A stretch of DNA of 20,494 bases from Frankia sp. (GCA_019689615.1 JADGHD010000016.1:1-20494); one strand, 5' to 3'; shown: positions 1 through 8,502, counted from the stretch's first letter. Numbers and translations: made by a program. The notes: generated by a model not told the origin, from the letters alone.

Positions 1-113
1 GCGTCGGCCTGTCCGGGCGGACCGCCCGGCGCGCCGGTGCCCCCACCGGCGCCCCCGCCGCCGGCGCTCCCGCCGCCAGCCGCCTGGGGCGCATCGCCAC
101 TGCTGGTCGTCAT
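1..113 (-). CDS. N-terminus of a Gly-rich protein, cut by window edge
   Basis: An ATG at 113 opens a frame that runs without a stop to the window edge, giving 37 codons. It is preceded by a GAGGA ribosome-binding site (125-121) with a 7-nt spacer. The visible residues begin MTTSSGDAPQ and continue into a stretch made almost wholly of Gly, Ala and Pro. This looks like a disordered N-terminal tail of the kind common in actinomycete membrane or cell-division proteins. No domain is visible, so no function can be assigned. The gene is divergent from the substrate-binding-like gene at 250, with 136 bp between the two starts. Confidence 0.55.
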   Translation of the reverse strand, partial: MTTSSGDAPQAAGGGSAGGGGAGGGTGAPGGPPGQAD

Positions 114-249
114 CGTCCTATCCTCGCCCGCCGCGAGCCGGCATTCGTGGACGACAGGGGCCGGTCGGCCGGTGTGCCGCGACGGGCGCCTGTGACCACC
201 CCCGTGGGTTAGCGTGCCCGTTGGGTGACAGGCCGCCAGGGGGTGGGCG

Positions 250-1488
250 ATGCGCTGGCCACGACGTCCGGCTCAGCACGCCGAGCCGCGGACGATGCCA
301 CGCAGCGCGCTGGTCCTCGCCGTCGTGCTGGCCGTCGCCATCGCGGTCGGCGGCGTGTTCGCGCTGACCACTGGCCCCGCCGCCGAGGATGCGGCGTCCG
401 GGTGCGGTTCGGGCGAGGTGGGGCTCACCGTCGTCGCGGCGCCCCGGCTGGCCGGCGCGGTCACCGCCGCGGCGAGCACGCTGGCCGGGGCGCCGGCCGG
501 CGGGCCCTGCGTCCGGGTCAGCGTCGTCAGCCGGCCGAGCAGGCAGGTCGCCGACGAGCTGACCGGCGTGACCGCCCCGGCGGCCGGCGCCGCCCCACCG
601 GACGTCTGGGTCCCGGAGTCGTCGTCCTGGCTCGACCTGGTCCGCCTGGTCGACGCCGGTGCCCGCGCGCTGCCACCGGCCGCGACGGTCATCGCCAGCT
701 CGCCGGTCGTGATCGCGATGCCGGAGCCGATGGCCCGGGCGCTCGGCTGGCCGCAGCGGCAGCCGAACTGGCGCGGGCTGACTGTCTATCCCACCGAAGC
801 CGGCTTCTGGGCCCGCCACGGCCACCCGGAGTGGGGCGGCTTCCGGCTGGCGCTGGCCGACCCGGGGGAGTCGACCGCCGCGGCGCACGGCCTGCTGGCC
901 GCGGTGGCGGCGGCAGCGGACCGCCCGACCACCGCCATCGCCGCCGAGGAACTGCGCGCCAGCCCGGACCTGCGGGGCTGGCTGCGCTTCCTGGACCAGC
1001 ACTCGGACCAGGTGGCCGCGCCCGACGCGGTGCTGGCGGGGCTGCGGGCCGCCGACGCGGCCGGGCAGGCCACCAGCCACCTGTCCGCGACCGTGCTGCC
1101 CGAATGCGAGGTCATCGCCTACAACCAGGGCCGCGCCGCTGGCGGGAGCACCGGGGCACCGGCGGTCCGGCTGGTCGCCGGCTACCCGGCCGACGGGCGG
1201 ACCGTGCTCGAACGGGTCCCGTTCGCCATCCTGCCGGCGGCCGCCGACGACGAGGGCCGGGCCGGTGCCGCGCTCGCGCTCCTGGACGCCCTGCGGGCCG
1301 AGCCCGGCCTGCGGGCGCTGGCCGACGCCGGGTACCGGCCACCGGACGGCACCGCGGCCGGCCCGGCGTTCGGGCCGGACACCGGCGTCCTGGCCGAGCT
1401 GCCGCGCACGCTCGGCGAGCTACCCGCCGGGCCGCTGCTCGACCAGGCGCGGCGCACCTTCGCCGACGTCCGCCAGCAGGGGGCGTAG
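250..1488 (+). CDS. Membrane-anchored solute-binding-like protein, VWA-less paralogue of 12951-14837
   Basis: The protein has 412 residues. The ATG at 250 follows an AGGGGG ribosome-binding site with a 6-nt spacer. A short basic N-terminus leads into a hydrophobic segment (about residues 19-41), so the rest probably lies outside the membrane as an anchored or secreted domain. The body resembles type 2 periplasmic substrate-binding folds (SBP_bac_11-like). It aligns through most of its length with the first ~425 residues of the protein at 12951. Shared blocks include PDVWVPES, VIAS-PVV-AMP, GHPEWG and a C-terminal RRTF. Both proteins keep a Cys pair (here C52 and C87), which suggests a conserved extracytoplasmic disulfide. 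This copy stops right after RRTFADVRQQGA, where the longer paralogue continues into its VWA domain. No remnant of VWA is seen downstream, so it looks like an intact single-domain gene. The ligand is unknown. An internal ATG at 295 is a possible alternative start. Confidence 0.85.
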   Translation: MRWPRRPAQHAEPRTMPRSALVLAVVLAVAIAVGGVFALTTGPAAEDAASGCGSGEVGLTVVAAPRLAGAVTAAASTLAGAPAGGPCVRVSVVSRPSRQVADELTGVTAPAAGAAPPDVWVPESSSWLDLVRLVDAGARALPPAATVIASSPVVIAMPEPMARALGWPQRQPNWRGLTVYPTEAGFWARHGHPEWGGFRLALADPGESTAAAHGLLAAVAAAADRPTTAIAAEELRASPDLRGWLRFLDQHSDQVAAPDAVLAGLRAADAAGQATSHLSATVLPECEVIAYNQGRAAGGSTGAPAVRLVAGYPADGRTVLERVPFAILPAAADDEGRAGAALALLDALRAEPGLRALADAGYRPPDGTAAGPAFGPDTGVLAELPRTLGELPAGPLLDQARRTFADVRQQGA

Positions 1489-1604
1489 CGGGCGAGCCGC
1501 CGGCTGGGCGGTGGCGCGGGCCGGGGCAGCGCGTACCCGCTCCGGCGGCGGTCCGCTGGCGACGCCGGCCACCGAACACGACGAGCCCTACGAGAGAGCG
1601 TGGA

Positions 1605-2810
1605 TCAGTCCACCCACTGGCCCTGGGTGAAGGCGACCACGAAGGCGGCCATGATCGGGCCACACAGCCACAGGTAGGCCGGGGCCACCCAGCGCCAGCG
1701 GGCCGCCGCCCTGGCGAGCAGCAGGTAGACCGGGAAGGCGACGAGCATGGTGCGCACGCCCGAGGCGTAGTAGTTGGTGGCGCTCATCATCAGCGTGGCG
1801 GCGCCGACGAAGGCCGCCTCGCCCCAGCGACGGGCCCGCAGGTGCAGGATCGTCACGACGAAGCCGAGGACGACGGCGGCCAGCTCCGCCCGCCAGAACC
1901 AGGTGAAGGTCGTCGACCCGTCCGGGCCGGGGAACGCGTAGTCCCACGTGGTCCGCCAGCCGTCCCACGGCCAGTCGGTCCAGCGGTTCCAGCCCTCCCG
2001 CATCGCCGCGGTGTAGGCGTTCCAGTGGCCGGTCCTGCCGTGCAGGTACCACAGGAAGCCCAGGATCGGCAGCGGCGGCAGGGCCAGCGCCAGCGCCGGG
2101 CGGGCGAACACCGGCAGCCCGGCCGCCCGGCGCGCCACCACGTACTGGACGGCCAGGCCGCACCACAGCGGGATGCCGGTGATCCGGGTGCCGGCCGCCC
2201 CGGCGGCCAGCAGCCCGGCGAGCCACCAGCGGTCCCGGCTGGCGGCGAGCCAGGCGGTCGTGGCGAAGGCGAGGAACATCGCCTCCGAGTAGCCGGCGAA
2301 CAGGAAGACCGCGTAGGGGGCGAAGATCAGCGCGAGCACCGCGAACCGCGGGTTGCCGGCCGTCCCGCGCGCCGCCGCGTCGTCGGCGGCCAGCCGCCAC
2401 AGCGCGGCCACCGCGACCGCGCCGGCGAGGAAGACGACGATCTGGCCGGCGATGATCCAGTCGCGGACGAAGAGCTGGACCACGCGGATCGCCAGCGGGA
2501 AGAACGGGAAGTCGACCTCGGTGTGGTCGTTGTAGTGCGGGGAGACATAGCCCCAGCGCGCGACCTTGGTGAACAGGCCGACGTCCCAGCGGTCCCACAG
2601 ATCGGTGAACGAGGGCACGTCGGCGAGGCGGGTCTGCACGGTCACCCGGGCGGCGGCGAGCGAGAGCAGCACGATGCCGAGCCGGCTGGCGCACCAGAGC
2701 GGCAGCGTCGCCCGGACGGCTTCCGGCAGCCGGCGCCAGCCGACGCGGGTGGCCCACGTCGCTGGGGCCGCTGCCCGGGCCGGGCTGTCCACTCCCGCCT
2801 GCCCGGTCAC
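1605..2810 (-). CDS. PIG-V-like integral membrane mannosyltransferase
   Basis: The protein has 401 residues and many hydrophobic segments spread over its whole length, as in GT-C fold glycosyltransferases. The first luminal loop carries WDRWD (residues 72-76) followed by DFPFFPL (100-106), and FAPYAVFLFAGYSEA comes further on. This order is typical of the PIG-V/COG5542 family, whose members transfer mannose from a polyprenol-phosphate donor on the outer face of the membrane. In bacteria the acceptor is usually unknown. The GTG start at 2810 overlaps the stop of the upstream GT87 gene in a GTGA overlap, so translation is probably coupled. The local ribosome-binding site is weak. The gene is convergent with the gene at 250-1488, with 116 bp between their stops and no strong terminator visible. 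The family call is fairly secure; the substrate is not. Confidence 0.8.
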   Translation of the reverse strand: MTGQAGVDSPARAAAPATWATRVGWRRLPEAVRATLPLWCASRLGIVLLSLAAARVTVQTRLADVPSFTDLWDRWDVGLFTKVARWGYVSPHYNDHTEVDFPFFPLAIRVVQLFVRDWIIAGQIVVFLAGAVAVAALWRLAADDAAARGTAGNPRFAVLALIFAPYAVFLFAGYSEAMFLAFATTAWLAASRDRWWLAGLLAAGAAGTRITGIPLWCGLAVQYVVARRAAGLPVFARPALALALPPLPILGFLWYLHGRTGHWNAYTAAMREGWNRWTDWPWDGWRTTWDYAFPGPDGSTTFTWFWRAELAAVVLGFVVTILHLRARRWGEAAFVGAATLMMSATNYYASGVRTMLVAFPVYLLLARAAARWRWVAPAYLWLCGPIMAAFVVAFTQGQWVD

Positions 2811-4894
2811 CCCGGTGGCTCGGCTTCTCCGCGGCCACCGGCCGGGGTGGCGTCGGCGCCCGGCCAGGGGTCATCGGTCGCGCCCGCCGCCGCGGACCGG
2901 GAGCGCTGGCTGGGGCGGAAGAGGTCACCGGGCCGGCCGCTGGTGGGCGCGGCGCCGGGCCCGTCCGGGCCGGCCGCCCAGGCCGACGAGCCGGCGGCCG
3001 GCCCGCCGGCCGTGGCCAGCGCCGCCGGCCGGCGCAGCCGTAGCCGTTCCAGCACCCGGTCGACGGCTCGGGTGACGGCGGGATGGTCGGGCGCGCCGTC
3101 GAGGATGCCGCCGGCCGGGTCGTCCAGCCCGCTGGCCCGGACCACGTCCAGCTCCGGGCGCAGGATCTCGCGGACGACCAGCGCGGCGAGCACCAGCAGG
3201 GCCAGGTCGCGCAGCGTGATCGCGCCGACGAACCACCCCCGGTTCACCCCGTCCGCGCCCTGGGTGTCGTTGTAGACGAAGTGCATGAACCGGGTGAACA
3301 GCACGTAGGCCTCGGTCACCTGCCAGACCAGGAACATCCGCCACTTCGGCCGGGCGAGCGCGACCAGCGGCAGCAGCCACAGCGTGTACTGCGGCGAGAA
3401 CACCTTGTTGGTCAGCAGGAAGGCGACCACCAGCAGGAACAGCACCTGCGGCAGCCGGGGGCGGCGGGGGGCGAGCAGGCACAGCGCGACGATCGCCAGC
3501 ACCGCGACGATCAGCGCGGCCGCGGTGACCGTGTTGAGCACCCCGACCGGCAGGCCGTGGTCGCGGATCGCGGTCAGCAGCACCGGCGCGCCCAGCGCGA
3601 CGACCGACCAGCAACCGGCCGCGGCCAGCAGCACCGGCCGGGCCGAGCGCCGCCACCGCTGGGCACCGTCCGCCCCCGCGGCGCCAGCGGTGGCGGCGGT
3701 GGTCCCGGCGGCGGTGGCCCGCTCGTCCTCCCCGGCGAGGGCGCGCAGCAGCCGGTCGCGCAGCAGGAGCCCGGCCACCACCGCCAGGCCAAGCGCGACG
3801 ACCGCGGCGATCGCCAGGTGGGCGCCGCCGAACCAGCGCGGGTCGTGCTCGGTGGCCAGCCACTGCAGGGCGAACGCGATCGAGTCCCAGTCGGCCGGGC
3901 GCTGCTGGTTGAGCTCGTAGAAGCGGGTCAGCGCGTTGTGCGCCCCGTCCGCGCTGCCGTCGAGCATCCCGACCCAGTCGCCACCGGCGACCATCGTCTG
4001 CAGGATGCCGTCGTAGACCTTGGTCTCGCCGTCGAAGTAGCCGGCGACCAGCCACAGCGGCAGCATGACGGCGATGATCGTGATGACGGTGGCGACGACG
4101 GTCCGGGCGAACGCCCGCAGCCGCCCGGTCCGCAGGCACAACGCCCCGAGCGCGACCAGGAACAGCGCCGGGTAGAGCTTGCTGGTGACGGCGAGGCCGA
4201 GCAGGACACCGGCGGCTGTCGGCGCCCGTCTCGACCAGGCGTAGATCGCGGCGGTCGCGAAGACGAGCGCGACCATGTCCCAGTTGGTCAGCAGGTGCAG
4301 GACGAGCGCCGGGGCCAGCGCGAACAGCGCCGCGTCCCATGGCCGGCGTTCCCCGGCGGTACGGGCGATCAGCACCACGGTCACGCCAGCCGCTATCAGG
4401 AAGAGCAGGGCCGTCAGGTCGTAGAAGAGCGCCGACCTGCCGTCGATGGTGTAGTGGTCGACGACCTGCTGGCCGTTCTCGGTCCGGTAGACCGGCTCCT
4501 GCGCCGAGCCGAGCCCGGCGAACGCGCTGGCCAGCGCCATCGTGGCGCCGATCAGCGGCGGGTACTCCGTCGGGTAGTCGAGGTAGGGGATCTTGCCCTC
4601 GCGCAGCCCCTCCTGGGAGTACAGCGCGACCACGTCGGAGTAGCACATCGACGTGTACTGGGACTCCTCCGACCAGTTCCGGGTGTCCCGGCAGGCCGCC
4701 TTCTGCGCGTAGCCGAGGCAGCACGCGACGACCACCAGCGCGAGCAGCACCCGCAGCGGCGTCCACCAGCCACGCCGGGCACCGACCACGGCGTGGCGCC
4801 CCGGTGGCCCGCCGATGAGCTCGCTCGCGCCACGCACCACCGGGTCCTCGTGGCTGGGGCTGACCGGTGGGGCCGCGGGGCCGGCCGTACTCAT
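2807..4894 (-). CDS. GT87/DUF2029-type polyprenol-P-mannose-dependent mannosyltransferase (Rv0051-like)
   Basis: The protein has 695 residues. The ATG at 4894 is chosen because AGGAAG lies 10 nt upstream. An in-frame ATG at 4903 sits only about 1 nt from that site and is less likely. A cytoplasmic N-terminus of about 45 residues precedes the first membrane span. A loop with CYSD (Asp about residue 87) and the motif TEYPPL (about 109-114) follows, then many further hydrophobic segments. This is the pattern of the DUF2029/GT87 family, which uses polyprenyl-phosphomannose in making lipomannans or other envelope glycans. A hydrophilic tail of about 120 residues closes the protein. In Mycobacterium tuberculosis the similar Rv0051 also sits directly beside ponA1, and the gene here follows ponA by about 60 bp. 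It is probably in one transcript with ponA and the overlapping PIG-V-like gene. The acceptor is unknown. Confidence 0.85.
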   Translation of the reverse strand: MSTAGPAAPPVSPSHEDPVVRGASELIGGPPGRHAVVGARRGWWTPLRVLLALVVVACCLGYAQKAACRDTRNWSEESQYTSMCYSDVVALYSQEGLREGKIPYLDYPTEYPPLIGATMALASAFAGLGSAQEPVYRTENGQQVVDHYTIDGRSALFYDLTALLFLIAAGVTVVLIARTAGERRPWDAALFALAPALVLHLLTNWDMVALVFATAAIYAWSRRAPTAAGVLLGLAVTSKLYPALFLVALGALCLRTGRLRAFARTVVATVITIIAVMLPLWLVAGYFDGETKVYDGILQTMVAGGDWVGMLDGSADGAHNALTRFYELNQQRPADWDSIAFALQWLATEHDPRWFGGAHLAIAAVVALGLAVVAGLLLRDRLLRALAGEDERATAAGTTAATAGAAGADGAQRWRRSARPVLLAAAGCWSVVALGAPVLLTAIRDHGLPVGVLNTVTAAALIVAVLAIVALCLLAPRRPRLPQVLFLLVVAFLLTNKVFSPQYTLWLLPLVALARPKWRMFLVWQVTEAYVLFTRFMHFVYNDTQGADGVNRGWFVGAITLRDLALLVLAALVVREILRPELDVVRASGLDDPAGGILDGAPDHPAVTRAVDRVLERLRLRRPAALATAGGPAAGSSAWAAGPDGPGAAPTSGRPGDLFRPSQRSRSAAAGATDDPWPGADATPAGGRGEAEPPG

Positions 4895-4954
4895 GCGGGC
4901 CATTCTTCCTGACCGTGCCGGCCCCGCGGACGCCCGGTCACCACCGGTGCTGGC

Positions 4955-7840
4955 TCACTCGCGTTCCCATGGCCAACGTGGAGTCTCGGGCGTGGGCTGT
5001 ACCCCTGGCTCGGGCTGTGTCGGCTGTTGACCGCCGCCTCCGCCGCCGCTGCCACCACCGCCGAGGCCGGGCAGGGCCGGGCCGGTGGACTGGCCGCCGC
5101 CGGGGCCGCCGGTCTGGCGGCCCCAGCTGTCCCACGGCCAGCCGCCGGACGACTGGGTCGCCTCGGGGGTCGGGGTCTCGGTCGGCGACGGGGTAGCGGT
5201 CGGCGTGGCCTTCGTGATCGTGCCGCCGTAGACCGGGCCCTGGAACTGCTCGATGGGCTGGCCGGCCGAGGCCGCGTCCATGAACACCTTCCAGATCTTG
5301 GCCGGCCAGGTACCGCCGTAGACGCCGTCGGCGACGCCGGGAAGGTTGGTCAGTGCCTCGCCCTCGGTGGCGTTGCCGCGGAACATGTTCACGCAGGACG
5401 CGATCCGGGTGGTGTAGCCGCAGAACCACGCGGCGCGGAAGCCCTCGACGGTACCGGTCTTGCCGGCCGCCGGCCGGTTGTCGGCGAGCCGGGCGCTCTT
5501 CGCCGTGCCCTGGTCACCGAACACCTGCTGCAGGGCGTAGGTGGCGTCCCGGACGACCCCGCTGTCCAGCACGGTCTCGGGATCCGCCTGGCCCGTGTAG
5601 ATGACCTCGCCGTCCGGGGCGACGACCTCCTCCACGATGTGCGGCGTCGTGCGCACCCCGCCGGCGGCCAGCGTGCTGTAGATCGAGACGATCTCCTGGG
5701 CGGTCGCGGAGTCCGGGCCGAGGCTGACGCCGGCCTCCGCCTTCAGCGGTGAGGTGACGCCGAGGCGCTGTGCCATGTCGATGACGTTGTCGATCCCGAC
5801 CTGCAGGCCGAGTGGGACGTAGACGGTGTTCAGCGACTCGGCGGTGGCGAACACCAGGTCCCGGATGCCCCAGTCCACGTGGGTCTCGTTGTTCTCCACG
5901 TGGTAGGTGCCCCACTCACCCGAGATGTCGATGGACGCCGGCGCCTGGAAGGTCGATTTCAGGCTGATGCCGGACTCCAGCGCGGCGAGCAGGGTGACCG
6001 TCTTGAACGTCGACCCGGACGGCACGGCGGCGTCCGAGACGTTGTCGTAGTAGTCCTCCCGGCCGGTCGCCTCGTCCCGGCCGTAGAGCGAGCCGCCATA
6101 CCAGGCGATCACCCGGCCCGTCCCCGGCTCGACCGCGACCAGACCGGTCTGCAGATCCGGGGTCTGCGCCGTCGGGCCGGCCATGACCTCGTTCACCGCG
6201 TTGAACGCGGCGATCTGCCGGTCGTAGTCGATCGTCGTCCTGATCCGCAGGCCGCCGGTCTTGATCTGCTGCTCGCTGATCCCCCGGGCCTCGAGCTCCT
6301 TGATCACCTGACGCTGGATGTACTCCGCCTGGTCGGAGGTCACGGTCAGCGAGCCGGAGCCCTTGGGCAGCACCGGCGGCGGTTCCGTCGGGGCCTCGGA
6401 CTGCGCCAGCCACCCCTCCGCCACCATGGTGGCGATCACGTCCTTCCAGCGGGCCTTGGCCCTGTCCGGGTTGACGGCCGGGTCCAGGATCTCCGGCGCC
6501 CGGATCAGCCCGGCGATGACGGCACCCTCGCCGGCGTTGAGGTCCTTGGCGTGCTTGCCGAAGTACGTCTGCGCCGCCGCCTCGATCCCATACGCCCCGC
6601 GGCCGAAGTAGATCGTGTTCAGGTAGAACTCGAGAATCTGGTCCTTGGAGTACTTCCGGTCCAGCTTCACCGCCATCACGATCTCCTTCATCTTTCGGGA
6701 GAACGTGCGCTCCTGGCTGAGGTAGGCGTTCTTGACGTACTGCTGGGTGATCGTCGAGCCGCCCTGCTGGATCTCGCCGCCGCGGATGTTGACCCACAGC
6801 GCCCGGGCGATGCCACGCGGGGAGATGCCGGGTTCCTCGTAGAAGTCCTTGTTCTCGGCGGCGAGCACGGCGTGCTGGACCGCCTTGGAGACGTCGGCCA
6901 GCTTGACGTCGATGCGGTTCTGGATGCCGACCCGGGCGATCTCCCGCTCGCCGTCCGCGTATGTGATGATCGAGACCTGGTCGGTCTTCACCTCCTCGGG
7001 CAACGGGATCTTGGTTGCCGAGTAGATCACGGCGATGCCCGCGACGAACATCAGGAAGAAGCCGAGGCCGCCCAGCACGACCAGCCGGCGCAACCACAGC
7101 GGGCGCGCCCGCCACCACTTCGGACCCCGGGTGCCCATCTTCCGGCCGGACGCCGCGGCGCGGTTGGTGCCGTTCGGGCCGGTGCCACGGCCGGGGCCGG
7201 TCGAGCGACGAGGGCCGGTCGCCGACCGGGCGCCGGTGCCGCGCTCCCGGTCGACCCGCTGGTAGGTGGTGGCGTGCTCGTCGCGGTCGCGGATGTCGAT
7301 CCGGTCGAGCGCGGCCTGGTCGACGGTGTCATAGACCGGGTCGACCTGGGCCGGGTGCACCGGGCGCCGGGCCCGGTCGGAGACGCCGCGGCCACGGCCG
7401 CCGGCGCCGCCGCGCATCATCATCGTGCCGGTGAGGCCGGCCCGGCCGTCCCGCCGCCGGACCCGGGTGGCGTCGGCGTCGCGGCCGCGGGAGCGTGTGC
7501 CGGCGCGGCCGGTGTCGAGACGGGTCGCGTCCGGGTCGGCCGGGCGCCCGGCCACGCGTGGGGTGCCCAGGCGGGTGGCCTCGGGGTCGAGCAGGCCGGT
7601 CTCGCGCGCGGCCAGCTCGGCACGCCGGTTCGCGGTCGCCCGCGGGTGGTAGGACGGCCGGTCCGTCGGCGGGCGGCCACCGGTCGCCGATCCCCGCGCC
7701 CCGGTCCGGTCACCACGGCCGGCGACCGGTCGGCCCCCGGCCCGCTCCCCGCCGCGGCCCGCGACCGGTCGGTCGCCGTCGTGGCCACGAGGCCCGTTCT
7801 GCGCGGTCCGTCGGCGGACCGGCTCATGATCACTCGGCAT
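4955..7840 (-). CDS. ponA: Class A penicillin-binding protein (bifunctional transglycosylase/transpeptidase)
   Basis: The protein has 961 residues counted from the ATG at 7840. A TTG at 7846 has slightly better spacing to an AAGGA site and is an alternative start. A basic, disordered cytoplasmic tail of about 245 residues leads to one membrane span (about 248-275). The GT51 transglycosylase domain follows, with the catalytic-Glu motif AAENKDFYEEPG (E329) and GGSTITQQYVKN. The transpeptidase domain has all three motifs: STFK (S610, K613), SLN (S669, N671) and KTG (794-796). The end is a Thr/Pro- and Gly-rich extracellular tail. The enzyme polymerises lipid II and cross-links peptides outside the membrane. 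Motif 1 reads EN where many relatives have ED. The tail has three D/E-ATR-L/V repeats, with Thr at 89, 106 and 125, and a duplicated RPVAGRG peptide. The neighbours match the M. tuberculosis ponA1 region. Confidence 0.95.
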   Translation of the reverse strand: MPSDHEPVRRRTAQNGPRGHDGDRPVAGRGGERAGGRPVAGRGDRTGARGSATGGRPPTDRPSYHPRATANRRAELAARETGLLDPEATRLGTPRVAGRPADPDATRLDTGRAGTRSRGRDADATRVRRRDGRAGLTGTMMMRGGAGGRGRGVSDRARRPVHPAQVDPVYDTVDQAALDRIDIRDRDEHATTYQRVDRERGTGARSATGPRRSTGPGRGTGPNGTNRAAASGRKMGTRGPKWWRARPLWLRRLVVLGGLGFFLMFVAGIAVIYSATKIPLPEEVKTDQVSIITYADGEREIARVGIQNRIDVKLADVSKAVQHAVLAAENKDFYEEPGISPRGIARALWVNIRGGEIQQGGSTITQQYVKNAYLSQERTFSRKMKEIVMAVKLDRKYSKDQILEFYLNTIYFGRGAYGIEAAAQTYFGKHAKDLNAGEGAVIAGLIRAPEILDPAVNPDRAKARWKDVIATMVAEGWLAQSEAPTEPPPVLPKGSGSLTVTSDQAEYIQRQVIKELEARGISEQQIKTGGLRIRTTIDYDRQIAAFNAVNEVMAGPTAQTPDLQTGLVAVEPGTGRVIAWYGGSLYGRDEATGREDYYDNVSDAAVPSGSTFKTVTLLAALESGISLKSTFQAPASIDISGEWGTYHVENNETHVDWGIRDLVFATAESLNTVYVPLGLQVGIDNVIDMAQRLGVTSPLKAEAGVSLGPDSATAQEIVSIYSTLAAGGVRTTPHIVEEVVAPDGEVIYTGQADPETVLDSGVVRDATYALQQVFGDQGTAKSARLADNRPAAGKTGTVEGFRAAWFCGYTTRIASCVNMFRGNATEGEALTNLPGVADGVYGGTWPAKIWKVFMDAASAGQPIEQFQGPVYGGTITKATPTATPSPTETPTPEATQSSGGWPWDSWGRQTGGPGGGQSTGPALPGLGGGGSGGGGGGQQPTQPEPGVQPTPETPRWPWERE

Positions 7841-7949
7841 GCTCAAAGCCGTCCCGTCCTTCCCAGCACGGCGGCCTCGCGCGCCCGAGGCCCATCCGAG
7901 TCAGCCGGCAGGCGACCGGAGCAAACTCGGGCCGGCACGCCCATTTCTG

Positions 7950-7977
7950 GACGTACACGGCGTTCGGTGTATGGCAA
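7950..7977 (-). promoter_or_regulatory. Candidate ponA promoter with inverted repeat in the spacer
   Basis: On the minus strand TTGCCA (7977-7972) and TACGTC (7955-7950) are separated by 16 nt, a reasonable housekeeping-type -35/-10 pair about 110 nt upstream of the ponA start. An inverted repeat TACAC-N8-GTGTA (7954-7971) fills the space between the two hexamers, where a bound repressor would block polymerase. This is read from sequence only. The -10 match is moderate and no transcription start is known. Confidence 0.35.
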
Positions 7978-8076
7978 TCCAGGGTCTCACGGCGACGTGT
8001 GGCCACTTCGGGCACCCCTGACGGGCCGCAGTGGCGCGGGTGCGATGATCAGCGGAATGGCCGCCCGGCGGCGCCG

Positions 8077-8502
8077 CTACTGGTCGGCGGCGCGGCTGCG
8101 GGCCCGGCGGGCCGGCGGGCCGCCCGTGCCGATGCTGTAGGCGGTGACCAGGTGGTTCCAGCCGCAGGAGGCACAGACCTCGACCACGAAGATGCGCACG
8201 TCCCGGAACCGGGCCGCCAGGGCAGGCAGCTCCTTCGTCGCCCGGCACCGGCCGGAGCTCTCGCCCAGCTCGTCGCCGAACGAGTAGGTGACGTGGACCA
8301 GCGGGTCGCCGGAGCGGGTCAGCGGGTCCCCGGCGCCGCAGACCGGGCAGCGCTTGGTCGTCGGCTCGCCGTGGAAGCGGGCGGCCCGCATCAGGTAGGG
8401 GTTCGCGTCGCAGACCTCGAGCCGGGAGACCCGGCCCGAGTAGAGGTCCCGCAACGTCGCCCGGCGGGCGAGCGCGTAGTCGACGACCGACCGCGGTCCC
8501 AT
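8077..8502 (-). CDS. DUF5318 family protein, zinc-ribbon-like (Rv0049-like)
   Basis: The protein has 141 residues and starts at ATG 8502 (MGPRSVVDYALARR). Two cysteine pairs, CPVC (C52, C55) and CASC (C110, C113) followed by GWNH, have the spacing of a treble-clef or zinc-ribbon site. The segment between them contains VHVTYSFGDELGESSGRC. Length and motifs match the small conserved actinobacterial family DUF5318, including M. tuberculosis Rv0049, which also sits next to ponA1. The biochemical function is unknown. No membrane segment is seen, so it is probably cytoplasmic. It lies 236 bp upstream of ponA in the same direction and is divergent from padR. The frame extends further upstream, but codons beyond 8502 look non-coding. 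The ribosome-binding site is poor, and a -10-like TACCGT ending 7 nt before the ATG suggests a leaderless message. Confidence 0.85.
   Translation of the reverse strand: MGPRSVVDYALARRATLRDLYSGRVSRLEVCDANPYLMRAARFHGEPTTKRCPVCGAGDPLTRSGDPLVHVTYSFGDELGESSGRCRATKELPALAARFRDVRIFVVEVCASCGWNHLVTAYSIGTGGPPARRARSRAADQ

Noticed and set aside
250..1488. Pseudogene of the VWA protein by truncation
   Set aside because: The frame is intact, with a good ribosome-binding site and a stop at a natural linker. No decayed VWA sequence follows, so a functional single-domain gene is more likely.
225..3275. Very long plus-strand open frame (about 1016 codons) crossing several genes
   Set aside because: It runs out of frame over the gene at 250 and antisense to the PIG-V-like gene. 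Its product is an Arg/Gly/Pro-rich low-complexity string. Long stop-free shadow frames are normal at this GC content.
3083..8140. Long plus-strand frames opposite the GT87 and ponA genes
   Set aside because: Their products have no domain-like pattern, while the minus-strand products show clear family motifs (EYPPL, GT51, STFK/SLN/KTG).
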